This document shows, piece by piece, positions 51,880 to 63,255 of a stretch of 64,000 nucleotides of DNA (position 1 is its first letter; the number at the start of each line of letters is the position of its first letter). The stretch is taken from assembly GCA_025765615.1 (NCBI GenBank), contig JAIVFJ010000090.1:62001-126000 (forward strand). Reading direction: 5' to 3'. Source of the DNA: Zopfochytrium polystomum. Its lineage: Eukaryota > Chytridiomycota > Chytridiomycetes > Chytridiales > Chytridiaceae. The notes under the pieces are model-generated. The model did not search any database and was not told the origin of the DNA. It saw only the letters and a program-made list of their open reading frames with translations. A program made the position numbers and the translations under genes.

Positions 51880-54800
51880 TCTGTCTGTCACGATTTCCTG
51901 TCCAGTTTGTCTTTGCCTGTCTCCTCTCTCTTGTTTACTTTGTTGTCACTTGTCTCACTCCAGCACACAACCGGCTGCGACAACGACGACGACGACGACG
52001 ACAACTATGGCGACCGCGATCCCCTCCCCGCCCTCCTCCCCCACCCCTTACTCCTTCAAGCCGCTCCCGCCCCTTCCGCTCTCCGGCGCGGAGACGAAGG
52101 TGCACGAGCTTGCCAAAGGCTTCCATGCCGGCGCAGAGACGGCAAGGGCCATCCTCAACTCGGTCTGCCCCGATCCCGTCCGCCCGCTCCTCTCGGGCCT
52201 CGTCGGCATCCTCGACTTTCTTGCCGTTAACTACGTCCAGCTCGTCTCAAACAAGAAAGCCGCCGGCGAGCTCGGCAACCGCTGCTTTTCAGCCGCCCAA
52301 TCCATCTGCTACCTAATCCGCACCTCCAACACCGGCTCGTGGACCGTCGACCCTTCCAACCGCGCCATACCGGACTTCGTCAAACTGCTCAACCAGATCA
52401 TCGAGTACCTCAATGAGCGCCTGGCCCCTCCGACCAAGAAGAACCTTTCGCTCTTCACAGCCGTGCTCCACGCACCAAAGATCAAGGAGGAACTCGCAGG
52501 CTTCAGCAAGCAACTCAGCGAGCAGATGCAGGCGATCAATTTTGCTGTCACGGCTTCCACCAACGGCTCGGTCTCCGAGATGAAAACCGACACGGAAAAG
52601 TACGACAACATCCTTCTCGACATCTCCAAGCAGACAAAGGAAGAAGTGCTCCAGGCCATCAAATCTGGCAGAACGTCGATCGACGAAACCGCAAAGCTCA
52701 CCGACGCCGTCTCCGACAACGTCCGCCACAAGATTGCGGACGTGGTGCTCGCCGTCCGTGAAAAACGCAGCCTGATTCGTCAGGAAACACAACTGGACAA
52801 CGTCTCGCTGGAAGAAAGCGACCTGAAAGAAATTGACGAAGAAGTCAACACCGTCGTGGGCGCCGCGGAAAGTCAGTTCAACCTTCAACTGCAACAGTGG
52901 ATGATCAGCTCCAGAGACGTTAAGTTCATAGAGCAGGATCTCTATCGCCTTGGAAGAGGCGTTTCATCGGTCGTCTACAAGGGGAAGCTGGCTGGCCGTG
53001 GGCTCGTGGCAGTCAAGGTGTTCAAGTTTGATGATGTCACACCCGACCAGATTGAGATCAACATCGTGAAGGAGGTCCGGGCGTGGCAGGACGTTTCGGA
53101 CCATCCGAACATTTTGACCCTCTTTGGCGTCTCCACCAATAATAAGTACCTTCTTGTTTCGGAACTGTGTGAAAGTACGGAATTTAGTTTTCCTTTCTGT
53201 GAGACATGACACGCTGACAAAAAACCGCTTTAACGATCAGGCACGGCTCGAAAACATCTCGGCGGTTTACGCAAGAGGAAGGAAGATTGGTGCAGAGCAA
53301 TTGTGTCAATTCTCGGCGACACAGCCAACGCACTCCGCTACATCCACGAGCAGAACATCGTCCATCGCGACGTCAAAGGCAACAACATTCTCATACGCAG
53401 CGACGGCTCTGCTGCGCTCGGCGACTTTGGCCTCGCACGCAGAATCGGCAGCCTGTCGTCCACCACCACGACGCAAAGCAAGGGTACCCTCAACTGGTGC
53501 TCACCCGAACAACTCTCGGGGCCCTTGAGCCAACTCACCGCCAAGACGGACACTTGGAGCTTCGGAATGACCATCTTTGAGCTATTGAAAGACGAAAACC
53601 CGTACGGCGACTACTTGGATGCAAAGCCCTTCATTGTTGCTGACAGTCCGACGCTCCCGACGGCCGCAGACGTCCCCACTGAACTGTCATTCCTCGTCCA
53701 TTTGGCCATGAACTGCTGCAAGAAGCACCCGGCCGACCGAATCTCGGACGACGAAATCACGGCATGCTTTCCTGCCAGTGAGGATGTTTGCTTTCGTTTT
53801 AGGCCTTTACGTCGCAAACTCCTCACCGTCTCCACCCCTCCCTCATTCGCGCCCGTGCGAAAGGCACTCGCACCGTGAATAACCAGGACAAATTTTCGGC
53901 TTGGAAGCAGAAAGCGGTGGTGGGTAACGCAGGCGCACAAAATCGGCTCGGAGATATGTACTACTACAGACGCGATGTTGAGCAGGACCACAAGCAGGCT
54001 GTCGAGGGGTGCCGGAGGAGCGCACTCCAAGGCAATGCACTTGGGCAGTACAATCTGGGACTCATGTATGAGAAGGGTCTGGGTGTTGAGCAGGACCACA
54101 AACAGGCTGTCGAGTGGTACCGGAAGAGCGCACTCCAAGGCAATGCAGCTGGGCAGCGCAATCTTGGATTCATGTACCACACTGGCCTGGGTGTTGAGCA
54201 GGACCACAAACAGGCTGTCAAGTGGTACCAGAGGAGCGCACTCCAAGGCAATGCACGTGGGCAGTACAATCTGGGACTCATGTACAAGAATGGCCTGGGT
54301 GTTGAGCAGGACCACAAGCAGGCTGTGAAGTGGTACCAGAGGAGCGCGCTCCAAGGCAATGCAACTGCGCAGAACAATCTGGGAACCATGTTTCGAGACG
54401 GCCTGGGTGTTCAGCAGGACCACAAACAGGCTGTCGAGTGGTTCCGGAAGAGCGCACTCCAAGGCAATGCACTCGGGCAGTGCAATCTGGGACTCATGTA
54501 CGAGACGGGGCTGGGTGTTGAGCAGGACCACAAACTGGCTGTCGAGTGGTACCGGAAGAGCGCACTCCAAGGCAATGCAGATGGTCAGAGCAATCTTGGA
54601 TTCATGTACCACACTGGCCTAGGTGTTGAGCAGGACCACAAACAGGCTGTCGAGTGGTACTGGAAGAGCGCACTCCAAGGCAATGCAGGTGGGCAGCGCA
54701 ATCTTGGATTCATGCACCACACTGGCCTGGGTGTAGAGCAGGACGACAAACAGGCTGTCGAGTGGTACCGGAAGAGCGCACTCCAAGGCAATGCAGACGC

Positions 54801-55185
54801 ACAGTGCAATCTGGGACTCATGTACGAGAAGGGCCTGGGTGTTGAGCAGGACCACAAACAGGCTGTCGAGTGGTTCCGGAAGAGCGTGGCCCAAGGCAAT
54901 CAGTACGCGCAATCGAGGCTGGAGCGCATGACCAAGAAAAAATGAAGGAAAAATGGCGACTTTTGCGATGGAACTGGATTGATTCCGGTGCGAAGTCTGA
55001 TCCCGCCGTTTGTGGGGAGTTTACATATGTTTTATTTTTTTTTATTTTTTTTATTTTTAGCAGCACACGGCTTGAGTTGCCCCCAGCGGGGGCCGTGGCC
55101 GAGTTTGATGAACTATGGCGCGTTGCACAGTGGCGCGTCTTCCTTCAGCGGGGAAACCAAAATCTTGCAGTGGCGCTCTTGTGAC
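51880..55185 (+). repeat. Right arm of a dispersed inverted duplication (TKL2 arm)
   Basis: Inverted counterpart of about 4,505-7,945. The 5' leader is nearly the same, with a longer CGA triplet run just before the ATG. The 3' match resumes at about 55,070-55,180 (CCCCCAGCGGGGGCCG). Confidence 0.8.
52007..54945 (+). CDS. TKL-family kinase with N-terminal MLKL/HeLo-like bundle and C-terminal Sel1 repeats (TKL2)
   Basis: Model: join(52007..53174, 53241..53777, 53864..54945); 2787 nt, 928 aa, phases 1 and 1, same splice sites as TKL1. The bundle and kinase are almost identical to TKL1; differences are scattered substitutions such as SLFTAVLHA for SFFTAVLHA. Glycine loop LGRGVSSVVYKG, VAVK, HRDVKGNN, DFGLARR and a GTLNWCSPEQL segment are all intact. 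The Sel1 array has nine 36-residue units (core VEQDHKQAVEWYRKSALQGN), but individual units differ from those of TKL1, for example KWYQRSALQGNARGQ and a variant first unit ending EGCRRSALQGN. The C-terminus ends in ERMTKKK where TKL1 ends in QWAFPQWN. It probably phosphorylates Ser/Thr and uses the repeat array for protein contacts; the upstream signal is unknown. Confidence 0.83.
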
Positions 55186-55406
55186 GACGACAGGCTGTCA
55201 AGCCTGTGACCTCAAATAAAAGAGTGTATACCCACTTTTTCACTGGTAATTGTGAGGATTATCTACCTGTCTCGAACTACATTATACACACATTTGGCGT
55301 GGACGCTGCTGTATATATTATTTTATTATTATTGATTTTCCACATAAGCCACCGACTGACACTTGTTGTTGCGCCTACGTCACCGCCACTATTATTATTA
55401 TTATTA
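55186..55406. other. Spacer between the TKL2 arm and the copia element
   Basis: AT-rich, with TTA/ATT triplet runs at about 55,315-55,335 and 55,391-55,407. No gene. Confidence 0.4.
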
Positions 55407-55566
55407 TGAGGTTTTTACCCTGTGCTGGTCACGCTTGCCTAGCAACTATTACAGCGTGTATATATCATCATCATGTATCAATAATTCATAACAGAGTTTT
55501 TCTCTTTCTCGAAGGACCACCCACAAACACACCACTCACTCACTGAGTAGACTGTTTACACATCAG
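55407..55566 (+). repeat. 5' LTR remnant of the copia element
   Basis: Matches 61,243-61,437 (shared GAGGTTTTTACCCTGTGC, TTGCCTAGCAACTATTACAG and AGTAGACTGTTTACAC). The first ~85 bases present in the 3' LTR are missing here, replaced by a TTA/TAT triplet run. A ~30-base segment (CTCCAAGTTGGGGA) is also absent. Confidence 0.7.
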
Positions 55567-56498
55567 CTTGCCAGCTATCTGGCTGCATCAACCACAGATT
55601 CTAGTCTGGAAAAACACTCTCTACCACCTCCAACAAACAGAATCAGCATAGCTCAACTGTAGAATCCATTTCGTTTGGAGGGCCTAAAAGTTTTGACGCC
55701 CTCTCCCAGCTGACCCTGTCATCCAATCCGAGCTTGCTATAATGCATTTGAAAGCCCTGAATCTCGTCTTTCCAACGAGCTGTCACAGATCTCTCTACGT
55801 TGTTTCTACAGAATTTGCATTCAATCTGGGCTTGCTATAGTGCATTCGAAAGCCCTGAGTCTCTTCTTTCCAGCGAGCTATCACGGAGCTCTCTACAGAA
55901 TTCGATCATTTGCCGAAGTCAAAAATGCTTTCTCAACTTTGAGTGGCATCGTCGCAATGGGGAGAAGCGATCAGAAGACGCCCTTGCATACCTGTATTCT
56001 CCTGCTTCTGCTCTTTCCATTATTACCTAACACGCTCTGCTACAACCCCCACAGCAGGAGCTACAAGAGATTTTGATAAGGGGGTCCAAAAAGTCGAACT
56101 ACCACTACCTCCAACCACCATTTTTGTCCTTTCTTGTGTGACAAGTCACCCCTGCTGGACACCAAATTGCTCTAGGTTCTCTCTATTCTGTTCTCCAACA
56201 CTCCCCAAGGGAAAACACCACCAAAAACGTCGATCCTCGGCCTGAAATTTGGCACACAGTCGCTATCCAACAGTGCCAACCTGCTATTCTGATTTCAGAA
56301 TTTTCAGTCCATCAATCAGCTTGCAACAAGCATTGTGTGCAACACACATCTTCTATTCTGGACCATTTCTCCATCAAGTAGAGCATCAAACAACTCCTAC
56401 AGTCACTATTTGTCACTGCTGGACTGTTGAGCAACTCCTCCAAATTTTTCCAGCAACTGGTTTTCTCCTGCAACAGAATCATCACTACACGCAACGCA

Positions 56499-57880
56499 AT
56501 GTCGTCCAACCTAAACTCGTTTGTTGACATGTTCACTGGCAAGTCGCTGACGGAATTCAATGTTTTATTAGCAACCTTCAGATCAAGGTTATTGGTGAAA
56601 AGGGAATTCAGGACCTAACGCAGACGGACCTATTCCCTCTTGAGAGACCTTTCTGCAGCGAGGAGGCCTATCACACACCTACCCAAGGATCAGTTGGACG
56701 GATGGCGTTTCTGGTTGCACTGTCGAAATGGTGGGCACAGCACACCAAAGCCAAAGGCTGGTGAAACACTCTCACCAAACTATCTCTATGTACCAACTGT
56801 CGCTGAGCAAGCTAATGCTGGACCAATTGTGGCTGTTGAAGTAACTGTCAAGGTCCAGATTCAGCATCACATCATGACTTCATCAGAGTTCATGAATGCC
56901 GTGCTGGAGATGCATGCCACCTTCATCAAGGAGAACGAAACAGCTTGGTCAGCTTTGATGATCAGGCTTCCAGAGACCTCGCACTTGTTTGAACTCTGCC
57001 GCAACATTCACCTCAACGGGACTGTGTGGCTGCCATTCACCAAACATTCAATAATGCCCGCCCATCCAACTCGATTGATGATTTTGAAAACGGATGGTCA
57101 GGGCTGCAGCTATGCACAGACACTCAAAGCCCCTTGCGTTACCAAGATCTGAATTCTTATGTGTGCAAGATTGAGCGACTTCAGCAACTATTCATCCAAG
57201 GTCATGGCCAGAACAGACTTGACGAGTTTGTACGCAAACTGCAGAGCAAACGGCGCACAGACCTCACACGCAGCTCAGCTCATAGTCGTTTTGGACCATT
57301 TGTGGCAGCACTTCGAAACAATGATGCCTGCTTCAACGATCTACAGAATATCATGGATGAGCTTACTGCTGTCTTGACTGCCCTTGAGGCGGATGAAGAG
57401 GAAGACTGCAGGAACCGCTGCAGCAACCGCAGCTGGCGTCAAGTGGGCAACAACCACCGTGACAACCATGACAATCGCGAAGGTAGACACCACTGAAGTG
57501 ACAACATCCAAGGAGGCCACAATGACCTTGAGCGAGCAGAACGAAACTATCGCCAAGGAAGCAACTACAGGAACGATGACAACAGGGGTCACAACATCCA
57601 TGACAACCACAGCCGCTCTCGCTCCCCTCGTTGTGGGGATAGGCCATGCTACTGGTGTGGTTACCACAAGGCATATGTTCACCACATGGAAAGGGACTGT
57701 TGTGACCGCTGCAAGCCAGGAGTCACCCATAGGCTGGAGCCAAAGGCTACCTCAATCCATCGACGTCTTGGAAGAGTTGAAGGCACTGGGTGCGAGTTCT
57801 GTGCGGAGATTCCAAACTTGGCACCAACGCACACACACACACAAATCTGAGCACTGCCTGCACATGCGCTGAGCCAATGG
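56499..57880 (+). pseudogene. Copia gag remnant with zinc knuckle
   Basis: Starts MSSNLNSFVDMFTGKSLTEF at 56,499, then continues in other frames: a helical gag-like part (MTSSEFMNAVLEMHATFIKE at about 56,873; RYQDLNSYVCKIERLQQLFI at about 57,140; FNDLQNIMDELTAVL) and a zinc-knuckle-like CYWCGYHKAYVHHMERDC at about 57,649-57,702. At least three frame changes are needed to read through. Confidence 0.65.
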
Positions 57881-58083
57881 AATCTCAGCCAGGCTCCAAA
57901 CGCAGCACTTCACACCAGCTCAACCAAACCATGCTTCAGCCTCAGCAGCTGTGGCTGTACCTCAAGCAACTCTTGTTCCTTCTCTGGATTTCACCCTCAA
58001 CCTGCTACAGGAGGGCAATCTGTTTCTTCTTCTTCTCAAATAAACAGTCCCTCTCACTTCTATTTCTTTGTGAACACTGCAAC

Positions 58084-59208
58084 AGTGAGCGTGTCACACA
58101 CAGCATAGCCTCTCTTCCGTACATGATTGATTCTGGAGCTCAACCCACAATGATCCCACACCGGGAACAATTCACTGAGTACCAACGATATGAAACTGAA
58201 CACCATGCCCGCCTAGCAGACGACCATGAATGCCGCATTGAAGGAATTGGATCTGTCACTCTCACTTTTCCTGGTTTTGAAGTGGTGCTCTGCAATGTGC
58301 TTCATGTCCCATCACTCAAGGGACCGCTCCTCGATGTGTCACATGTCCTCCAAGACCCAACTGCTGGGATGCTATTCACTCAAGATTCTGTCTTTCTTCT
58401 TGATCTTGCTACACTCGCATCACAGCACGGCATCAAGATTGGGGAATGACGTGACGGCCTCTACTATCTCATCCCAGTCCAGCACCCAGCTGCGCAGAGG
58501 AAAATTTCAGTTGAGCCCATTGCCTACGCATCACCAGCAACTGCATGTGACCTATGGCACTGACGTTTTGGCCACATCCACAGAGAGCAAGTTTGCAACA
58601 CTCTCAAATCTGGTGATGTTGATGGTGCTCCTGCTCCACCACCAACAACACGCGAGCCTTGCCTCATTTGTGATATGGCAAAGATGCGCCGGCAACACCT
58701 CATGGCCAAACCTTGTTTTGATTTTGCCCTGCTGCAGATGCTGTGTACCAACCAAACTGGAAAAATCAGTACACGTTCTCTTGATGGTTCCAACTACTTT
58801 GAAGTTATTGTCGACTACGCCATGGGCTATACTTGGGTCAACACTGTCACTTGCACAGCAGACATCACTGAACGGATAATTGATTGCATTGATTTTGAAG
58901 AGCAACTCTTCCCCACTCGTCGAACACTATTTGTACAGGCAGACAACCTCAGTCTTAACACTCAGAAATTTGAGGCCTACTGTATCAACCATCAACCTCC
59001 CATTGTCTTTCAGCCTTTTGTCCCTTATGTCAAGGAGGGTGATGGTGTTGCAGAAAATGCCATCAAGGTCATCACCCACATTGCTTCCTGTCTTTTGATC
59101 GAAGCCCAGCTTCCACGGTTCTTCTGGTCCTACGCAATACGTCATCTGCGCAATTGTGTGCAACACACTCACACTGGTTGGATTCCATTTGAATATTACC
59201 AAGGCTGA
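58084..59208 (+). pseudogene. Copia protease and integrase remnant
   Basis: The protease catalytic motif DSGAQ lies in MIDSGAQPTMIPHREQF at about 58,123. After a TGA near 58,447 and a frame change comes a GAG-pre-integrase-like part, then an integrase core with Asp in VDYAMGYTWVNTV (about 58,810), Asp in FVQADNLSLN (about 58,930) and Glu in GDGVAENAIKVI (about 59,040), so the DDE triad is readable. The frame ends at 59,208. Confidence 0.72.
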
Positions 59209-59641
59209 AAACCCAACCTACGTCACCTTGGAATTTTTGGCTGCCTCATTGTCACACTCAACAATGAGTATACAGAACCTGCAAACTCACACAAGACCAA
59301 GTTCTCTCCTCGGGCCTCACTTGGACTCTTCTTGGGTTTCAACACAGACAGCGAGTCTATTGCCCTCAGCTACGACTTTACTGCACGGACCATTCTTCAG
59401 ACACGCCACTATAAATGCATGAGCATGTCTTTCCTGGCCTTGTCTGCAGTGACGCTAAGCTTCAATCTCTTAATTCTGATTTCTTAACTTCTCTCTCTGA
59501 TGATTTTACTGATTTTCCTGAAACTGAAGACTCTCCTTCTTTCGAGCCTGTCGAGCCACCTACCTTGCATCAGCTAAACCAGTACCACGCTTCCCAAAGC
59601 GCTTCCCTAAAGAACCAATCCACCAATCACAACTCCCACCA

Positions 59642-60691
59642 GTGCCACATTCCCACAAGGAAGCCCACACATCAGACTACAACGAAGAATGGACTGCATC
59701 TGAGCTTGAGGAACTTCACTCTCTCATGGACAAGCACAAGGTCTGGGAATGGGCAGTTCTTCCTCCTGGCGAACGTGCAATGTTCTGCAAATGGGTTTAT
59801 GCCTACAAGCTCGACCCCTTTGGGCGGCTGAAGCGATGGAAAGCTTGTCTTGTTGCATGTGGAAGCACTCAACTCGAAGGCATCGACTACACAGACACCT
59901 TTTCTCCTGTCATCTGGATCCAGGCCATCCGACTGCTCATTGCAATCAGCCTTGCTTTTGACCTCGAGTACCACAGCGTGGATGTCAACACAGCCTACCT
60001 GTACGCTTTCCTCAAAGAAGTCATCTACATGCACCCACCAAAAGGCCACAAGCAATTCACTCCAGACGGAAAGAAACTATTCTGCAAACTCCTCAACAGC
60101 CTCTATGGACTCCATCAATCTGGACGAAACTGGTTCCTGACCCTTCGCAAGTTCATTGTTGAGAAACTCGGCTTCAATCAATCTCTTGCTGAGCCCTGCC
60201 TCTTCTTTCGAGTAGACCCTCAGCAGCAAACGTTTGAAATCATCTTTGTCTTTATCAACAACATCAATGTCATGGCCAACACCCCAGCTCTCGTTGCAAA
60301 AATTGAGGATGCTTTTTGCACTGAGTACAGCATGTCCCTCAAGGAAACCACTGTCAGCCAAGTGATCTGCATCCACCTTGAGCACAACGCCAAAGGCATT
60401 TGGATGGGCCTTGACAAATACACCAGGACAATCCTCACTGAAGAGAAAATGTGGGACGACCTCAACATTGCATCAACTCCAATGTCTATCACCATTATGC
60501 ATGACAAAACGTCAATCGAGCTCAGCAAGAGCAACTCAAGCTTGTATCAATCCACACTCATGAAAATTCAATACCTCGCAACACAAACTCGACCAGATAT
60601 CGCATTTGCAACAAATGTACTCTCCCAGTTCCAACTGAAGCCATGCCAGTGCCATCGCAATGCACTCTGCCGCCTGCTTCATTACCTCTGA
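59642..60691 (+). pseudogene. Copia reverse transcriptase with altered active site
   Basis: A 350-codon open block with the copia RT signatures KARLVA-like WKACLVACG, GIDYTDTFSPV, HSVDVNTAYLYAFLKEVIYM, KLLNSLYGLHQSGRNW and LAEPCLF. The catalytic YVDD-type box reads FINNIN (codons at 60,251-60,268): both aspartates are Asn (AAC, AAC). With both metal-binding residues lost, polymerase activity is not expected. RPDIAFATNVLSQF near the end matches the RT-RNase H connection. Confidence 0.8.
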
Positions 60692-60759
60692 GGCACCTGG
60701 GACTGCAGATTATTCTACAGGCAAAGCCACAAGCTGCTATGGCTCTTCACAAACGACGC

Positions 60760-61159
60760 CCTTGAACCAGCTGCATACGATGATGCATCCTATGGGGGTG
60801 AACCTGGAGACTGCACATCGCGCACTGGATATGTCTTCTTCCTCATGGGCGCTGCTGTCTCTTGGGTCTCATGCAAACAACATCGAGTATCGCTATCCTC
60901 CACAGAAGCAGAATACTGCTCACTTTCTGAAGCCTTCCAAGAAGCACAATGGCTCTTAGCCGTGTTATCAGAGTTGCAACACCCCGCACAGCGGCCACTA
61001 CCAATCCTCGAGGACAATCAATCTGCAATCGCACTAGTGCTCAACCCTCTCACACATGCTCACACAAAACACATTGACATACATACTCATTTCCTCCAAC
61101 AAGGCGTAGCCACTGGAGAGATCACTGTCAATGCAGACCTGGGCGCTGGCTTGTGCTGA
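60760..61159 (+). pseudogene. Copia RNase H remnant
   Basis: Separated from the RT block by a TGA at 60,689-60,691 and a frame change. Shows DASYGG-like DDASYGG (about 60,780), the GAAVSWVSCKQHRVSLSSTE pattern, EAEYCSLSEAFQEAQWL, EDNQSAIAL and HTKHIDIHTHFLQQ, typical of copia RNase H. Ends LGAGLC at 61,159. Confidence 0.75.
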
Positions 61160-61437
61160 TGACAAATACTCTGAGTATTAAGTGGAACGGAAACCCAGTG
61201 TCAACAGTTTTCCTCCTCCTCTGCTCAAGCAGTTAATATAGGAGAGGTTTTTACCCTGTGCCGGTCACGCTTGCCTAGCAACTATTACAGCATGTATATC
61301 ATCATCATGTATCAATAATTCATAACAGAGTTTTTCTCTTTCTCTCCAAGTTGGGGAGAAGGACCACCCACAAACACACATCTCCACTTCATTCACTCCT
61401 TTCACTCACTCACTCAGAGTAGACTGTTTACACCTCA
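61157..61437 (+). repeat. 3' LTR of the copia element
   Basis: Begins TGATGACAAATACTCTGAG, directly at the RNase H stop codon, and ends near TTTACACCTCA. The first ~75 bases recur on the minus strand at about 50,625-50,700. Confidence 0.68.
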
Positions 61438-61657
61438 TATGAGTGGTATGAGAAGACAGGACTTTTCCTTCTCTTTCTGTTGATGATTTTTACTAATTTT
61501 TTCAATTAGTATTTTCCTTTGTTTTATCTTTTATTTAATTGTTTGTTTACTGTCTCTCTTTGTGTGTCTTCCCTTCTTTCTGTGGCTGTGGTGACTGTCT
61601 TCTTGTCTGCACCAATCATTTCTTGCCAGTTCCTCCACTCCCCCCTGCTCTGGTAGC
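61438..61657. other. Spacer between copia 3' LTR and solo LTR
   Basis: T-rich non-coding sequence. Ends in GTAGC, the left target duplication of the solo LTR. Confidence 0.4.
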
Positions 61658-61975
61658 TGTCAGGAACAGGGTAGGACAGGACAAGGCAGACAAGGAACTG
61701 AGAGGAGTGATGATTTTATTGGAAACAATAACACACTTGAGGGATGGGACAGGTCCCCCATCCTCCTTTAATACCTTTTGAGGGCCTTCCTTGTCAAGAC
61801 TCAAAGAAAGTTCCAGAAAGAGCAATTAGTAATACAATGATACCAATGATACCAATGACAACAAGACAAGTCAGGAAAGCAAAGAAGGTTCCAGAAGGTT
61901 CCACAAGGTTCCATGAAGGAATGTTCTAGAATGTTCCAGAAGGTTCCAGAGGTTTCCAGAGGGTGATTCATAACA
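61658..61975 (-). repeat. Solo LTR (copy 3 of 3) with near-perfect target duplication
   Basis: TGT...ACA ends, inverted relative to 15,033-15,384. Flanked by GTAGC (61,653-61,657) and GTGGC (61,976-61,980), a 5-base target duplication with one mismatch, so it is a true solo LTR. Its TATA box has mutated to TATTAAAGG. Confidence 0.8.
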
Positions 61976-62386
61976 GTGGCTGTCTGCCAAGAATTGGCCC
62001 CATAATTCTCTGAGCTGTCTCTCCTTGTTGATGGCTCAGCCCCCTTTGGTGAATCACCCTCCTATTCTGTTCTTTACTGTTTTATTTATTGTTTTGTTGT
62101 TTGTGTGTGTTTTCCCTCCTTTGTCCTCTCCTCCCTGTGATTCCAACTCTCTCCTATTTAAACTGCTGCCCCCCTTTCTTGTTGACTGTGAGAACTGTAC
62201 CTGAAGTCCCTTGCCTGCCCTTTTCTTCCTGACTGTGTGTATGAGCTGGGGGTTGCAGTCCCTGGTGTGTGACGGGGGGGTTAGTTCCTCTTGGCCATCA
62301 TGGCAGTGTGTTGGGTTCAATCCCCAGTGCACCTCACCGTTCTGCATACTGGTTGGGTTGGACTGGGTAGAAGCCACTTGGAAAAG
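61976..62386. other. Non-coding, repeat-derived
   Basis: T/C-rich sequence with no gene. Its right border is the breakpoint where homology to membrane protein A begins (GTGAGTTTCTTCACTT on the minus strand). Confidence 0.4.
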
Positions 62387-63255
62387 TGAAGAAACTCACC
62401 CGAAGTAACGAAATGCAGGAACACGGCGCAAGAGTAGCAGATGCATCGCAACAGGGCATCGACATAATGCCACACCGAGACTTTGACTTTGTTCACCTGC
62501 GCCATGACAGACACGATCCGTGCCTGCGAGGCGACGAAGAAGAAGGTGTCGGTGGATGTCACGTAAACCAGGAGTGTCATCGAAGTTTTTTGCTCGTTTG
62601 GATCTGGGATCATGCCGAAAGTGGCCTGGGTATTGGGTTTTTTCCGTGAAAAACCAGAGTTGAGAACCCACGCATTTGCGGAAATAAAGAAAAGATGCGA
62701 ACCCCCAGGTTCTGATTGAACAGAATGGCGTCTGCGTGGTGACAACAGAGTTAGAGATAACTGGCACTATCAATGATATAGACTCACCGGCGCTGGTTTT
62801 CGAGAATTGCAAGGATCAAATAGAGTGTTCAGTTGGCCAAATTCCAGTAATAAAATAAAAAAAACCAACAGGTGCAGGGAGAATTCAATGAGTGCGACAG
62901 CCCCCGCGATTGGCCAGAGCCGCCGCTCCATTTGTGGGAAAAGGAGAATCAGGGCGCGGTAGCTTGTATGATACGAGAGAGCGGCTAGCTAGTTGGTGGC
63001 GTGTGATAATTAGTAGTTGGCAGGTATGGCTGATGGACTGAGTACCACGAGAGTTGTGGAAACTGATTCAGAAAGTAAGTGAGTTGTTTCAGGGATCCTT
63101 TCTTGACGATTCCCAAAGCTGTCAAAACTTACCCAACGGTGCGTAGCCGGCATCAATCAAGGTTTTGATGTGCTCGGAGTGACGGACACAAACTCGCGTT
63201 GCAGAACGGCCGCTGACACGCCATATAAAAAGGAAAACACCAGAGCCGTCCACAT
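62387..63255 (-). pseudogene. Truncated, frameshifted copy of the membrane protein gene (copy B)
   Basis: Inverted partner of 19,711-20,590. Exons 1-4 are recognisable with the same splice sites: ATG at 63,255 (MWTALVFSFLYGVS), an exon 2 with WPIAGAVALIEFSLH, the short exon 3 (DAILFNQNLG), and exon 4 (DPNEQKTSM, AQVNKVKVSVWHY). Lesions: one base is missing in exon 1 near 63,163, giving an early TGA; one base is missing near the end of exon 2 (about 62,820); exons 5 and 6 are absent because homology stops right after the exon 4 donor. Confidence 0.72.

Larger units (their letters stand above)
55407..61437 (+). mobile_element. Ty1/copia retrotransposon, decayed
   Basis: About 6 kb with the order gag, zinc knuckle, protease, integrase, reverse transcriptase, RNase H, which defines the copia type (integrase before reverse transcriptase). 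Related terminal sequences flank it (55,407-55,566 and 61,157-61,437). Coding is broken into several frames. It is not called intact; no target duplication was identified. Confidence 0.82.
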
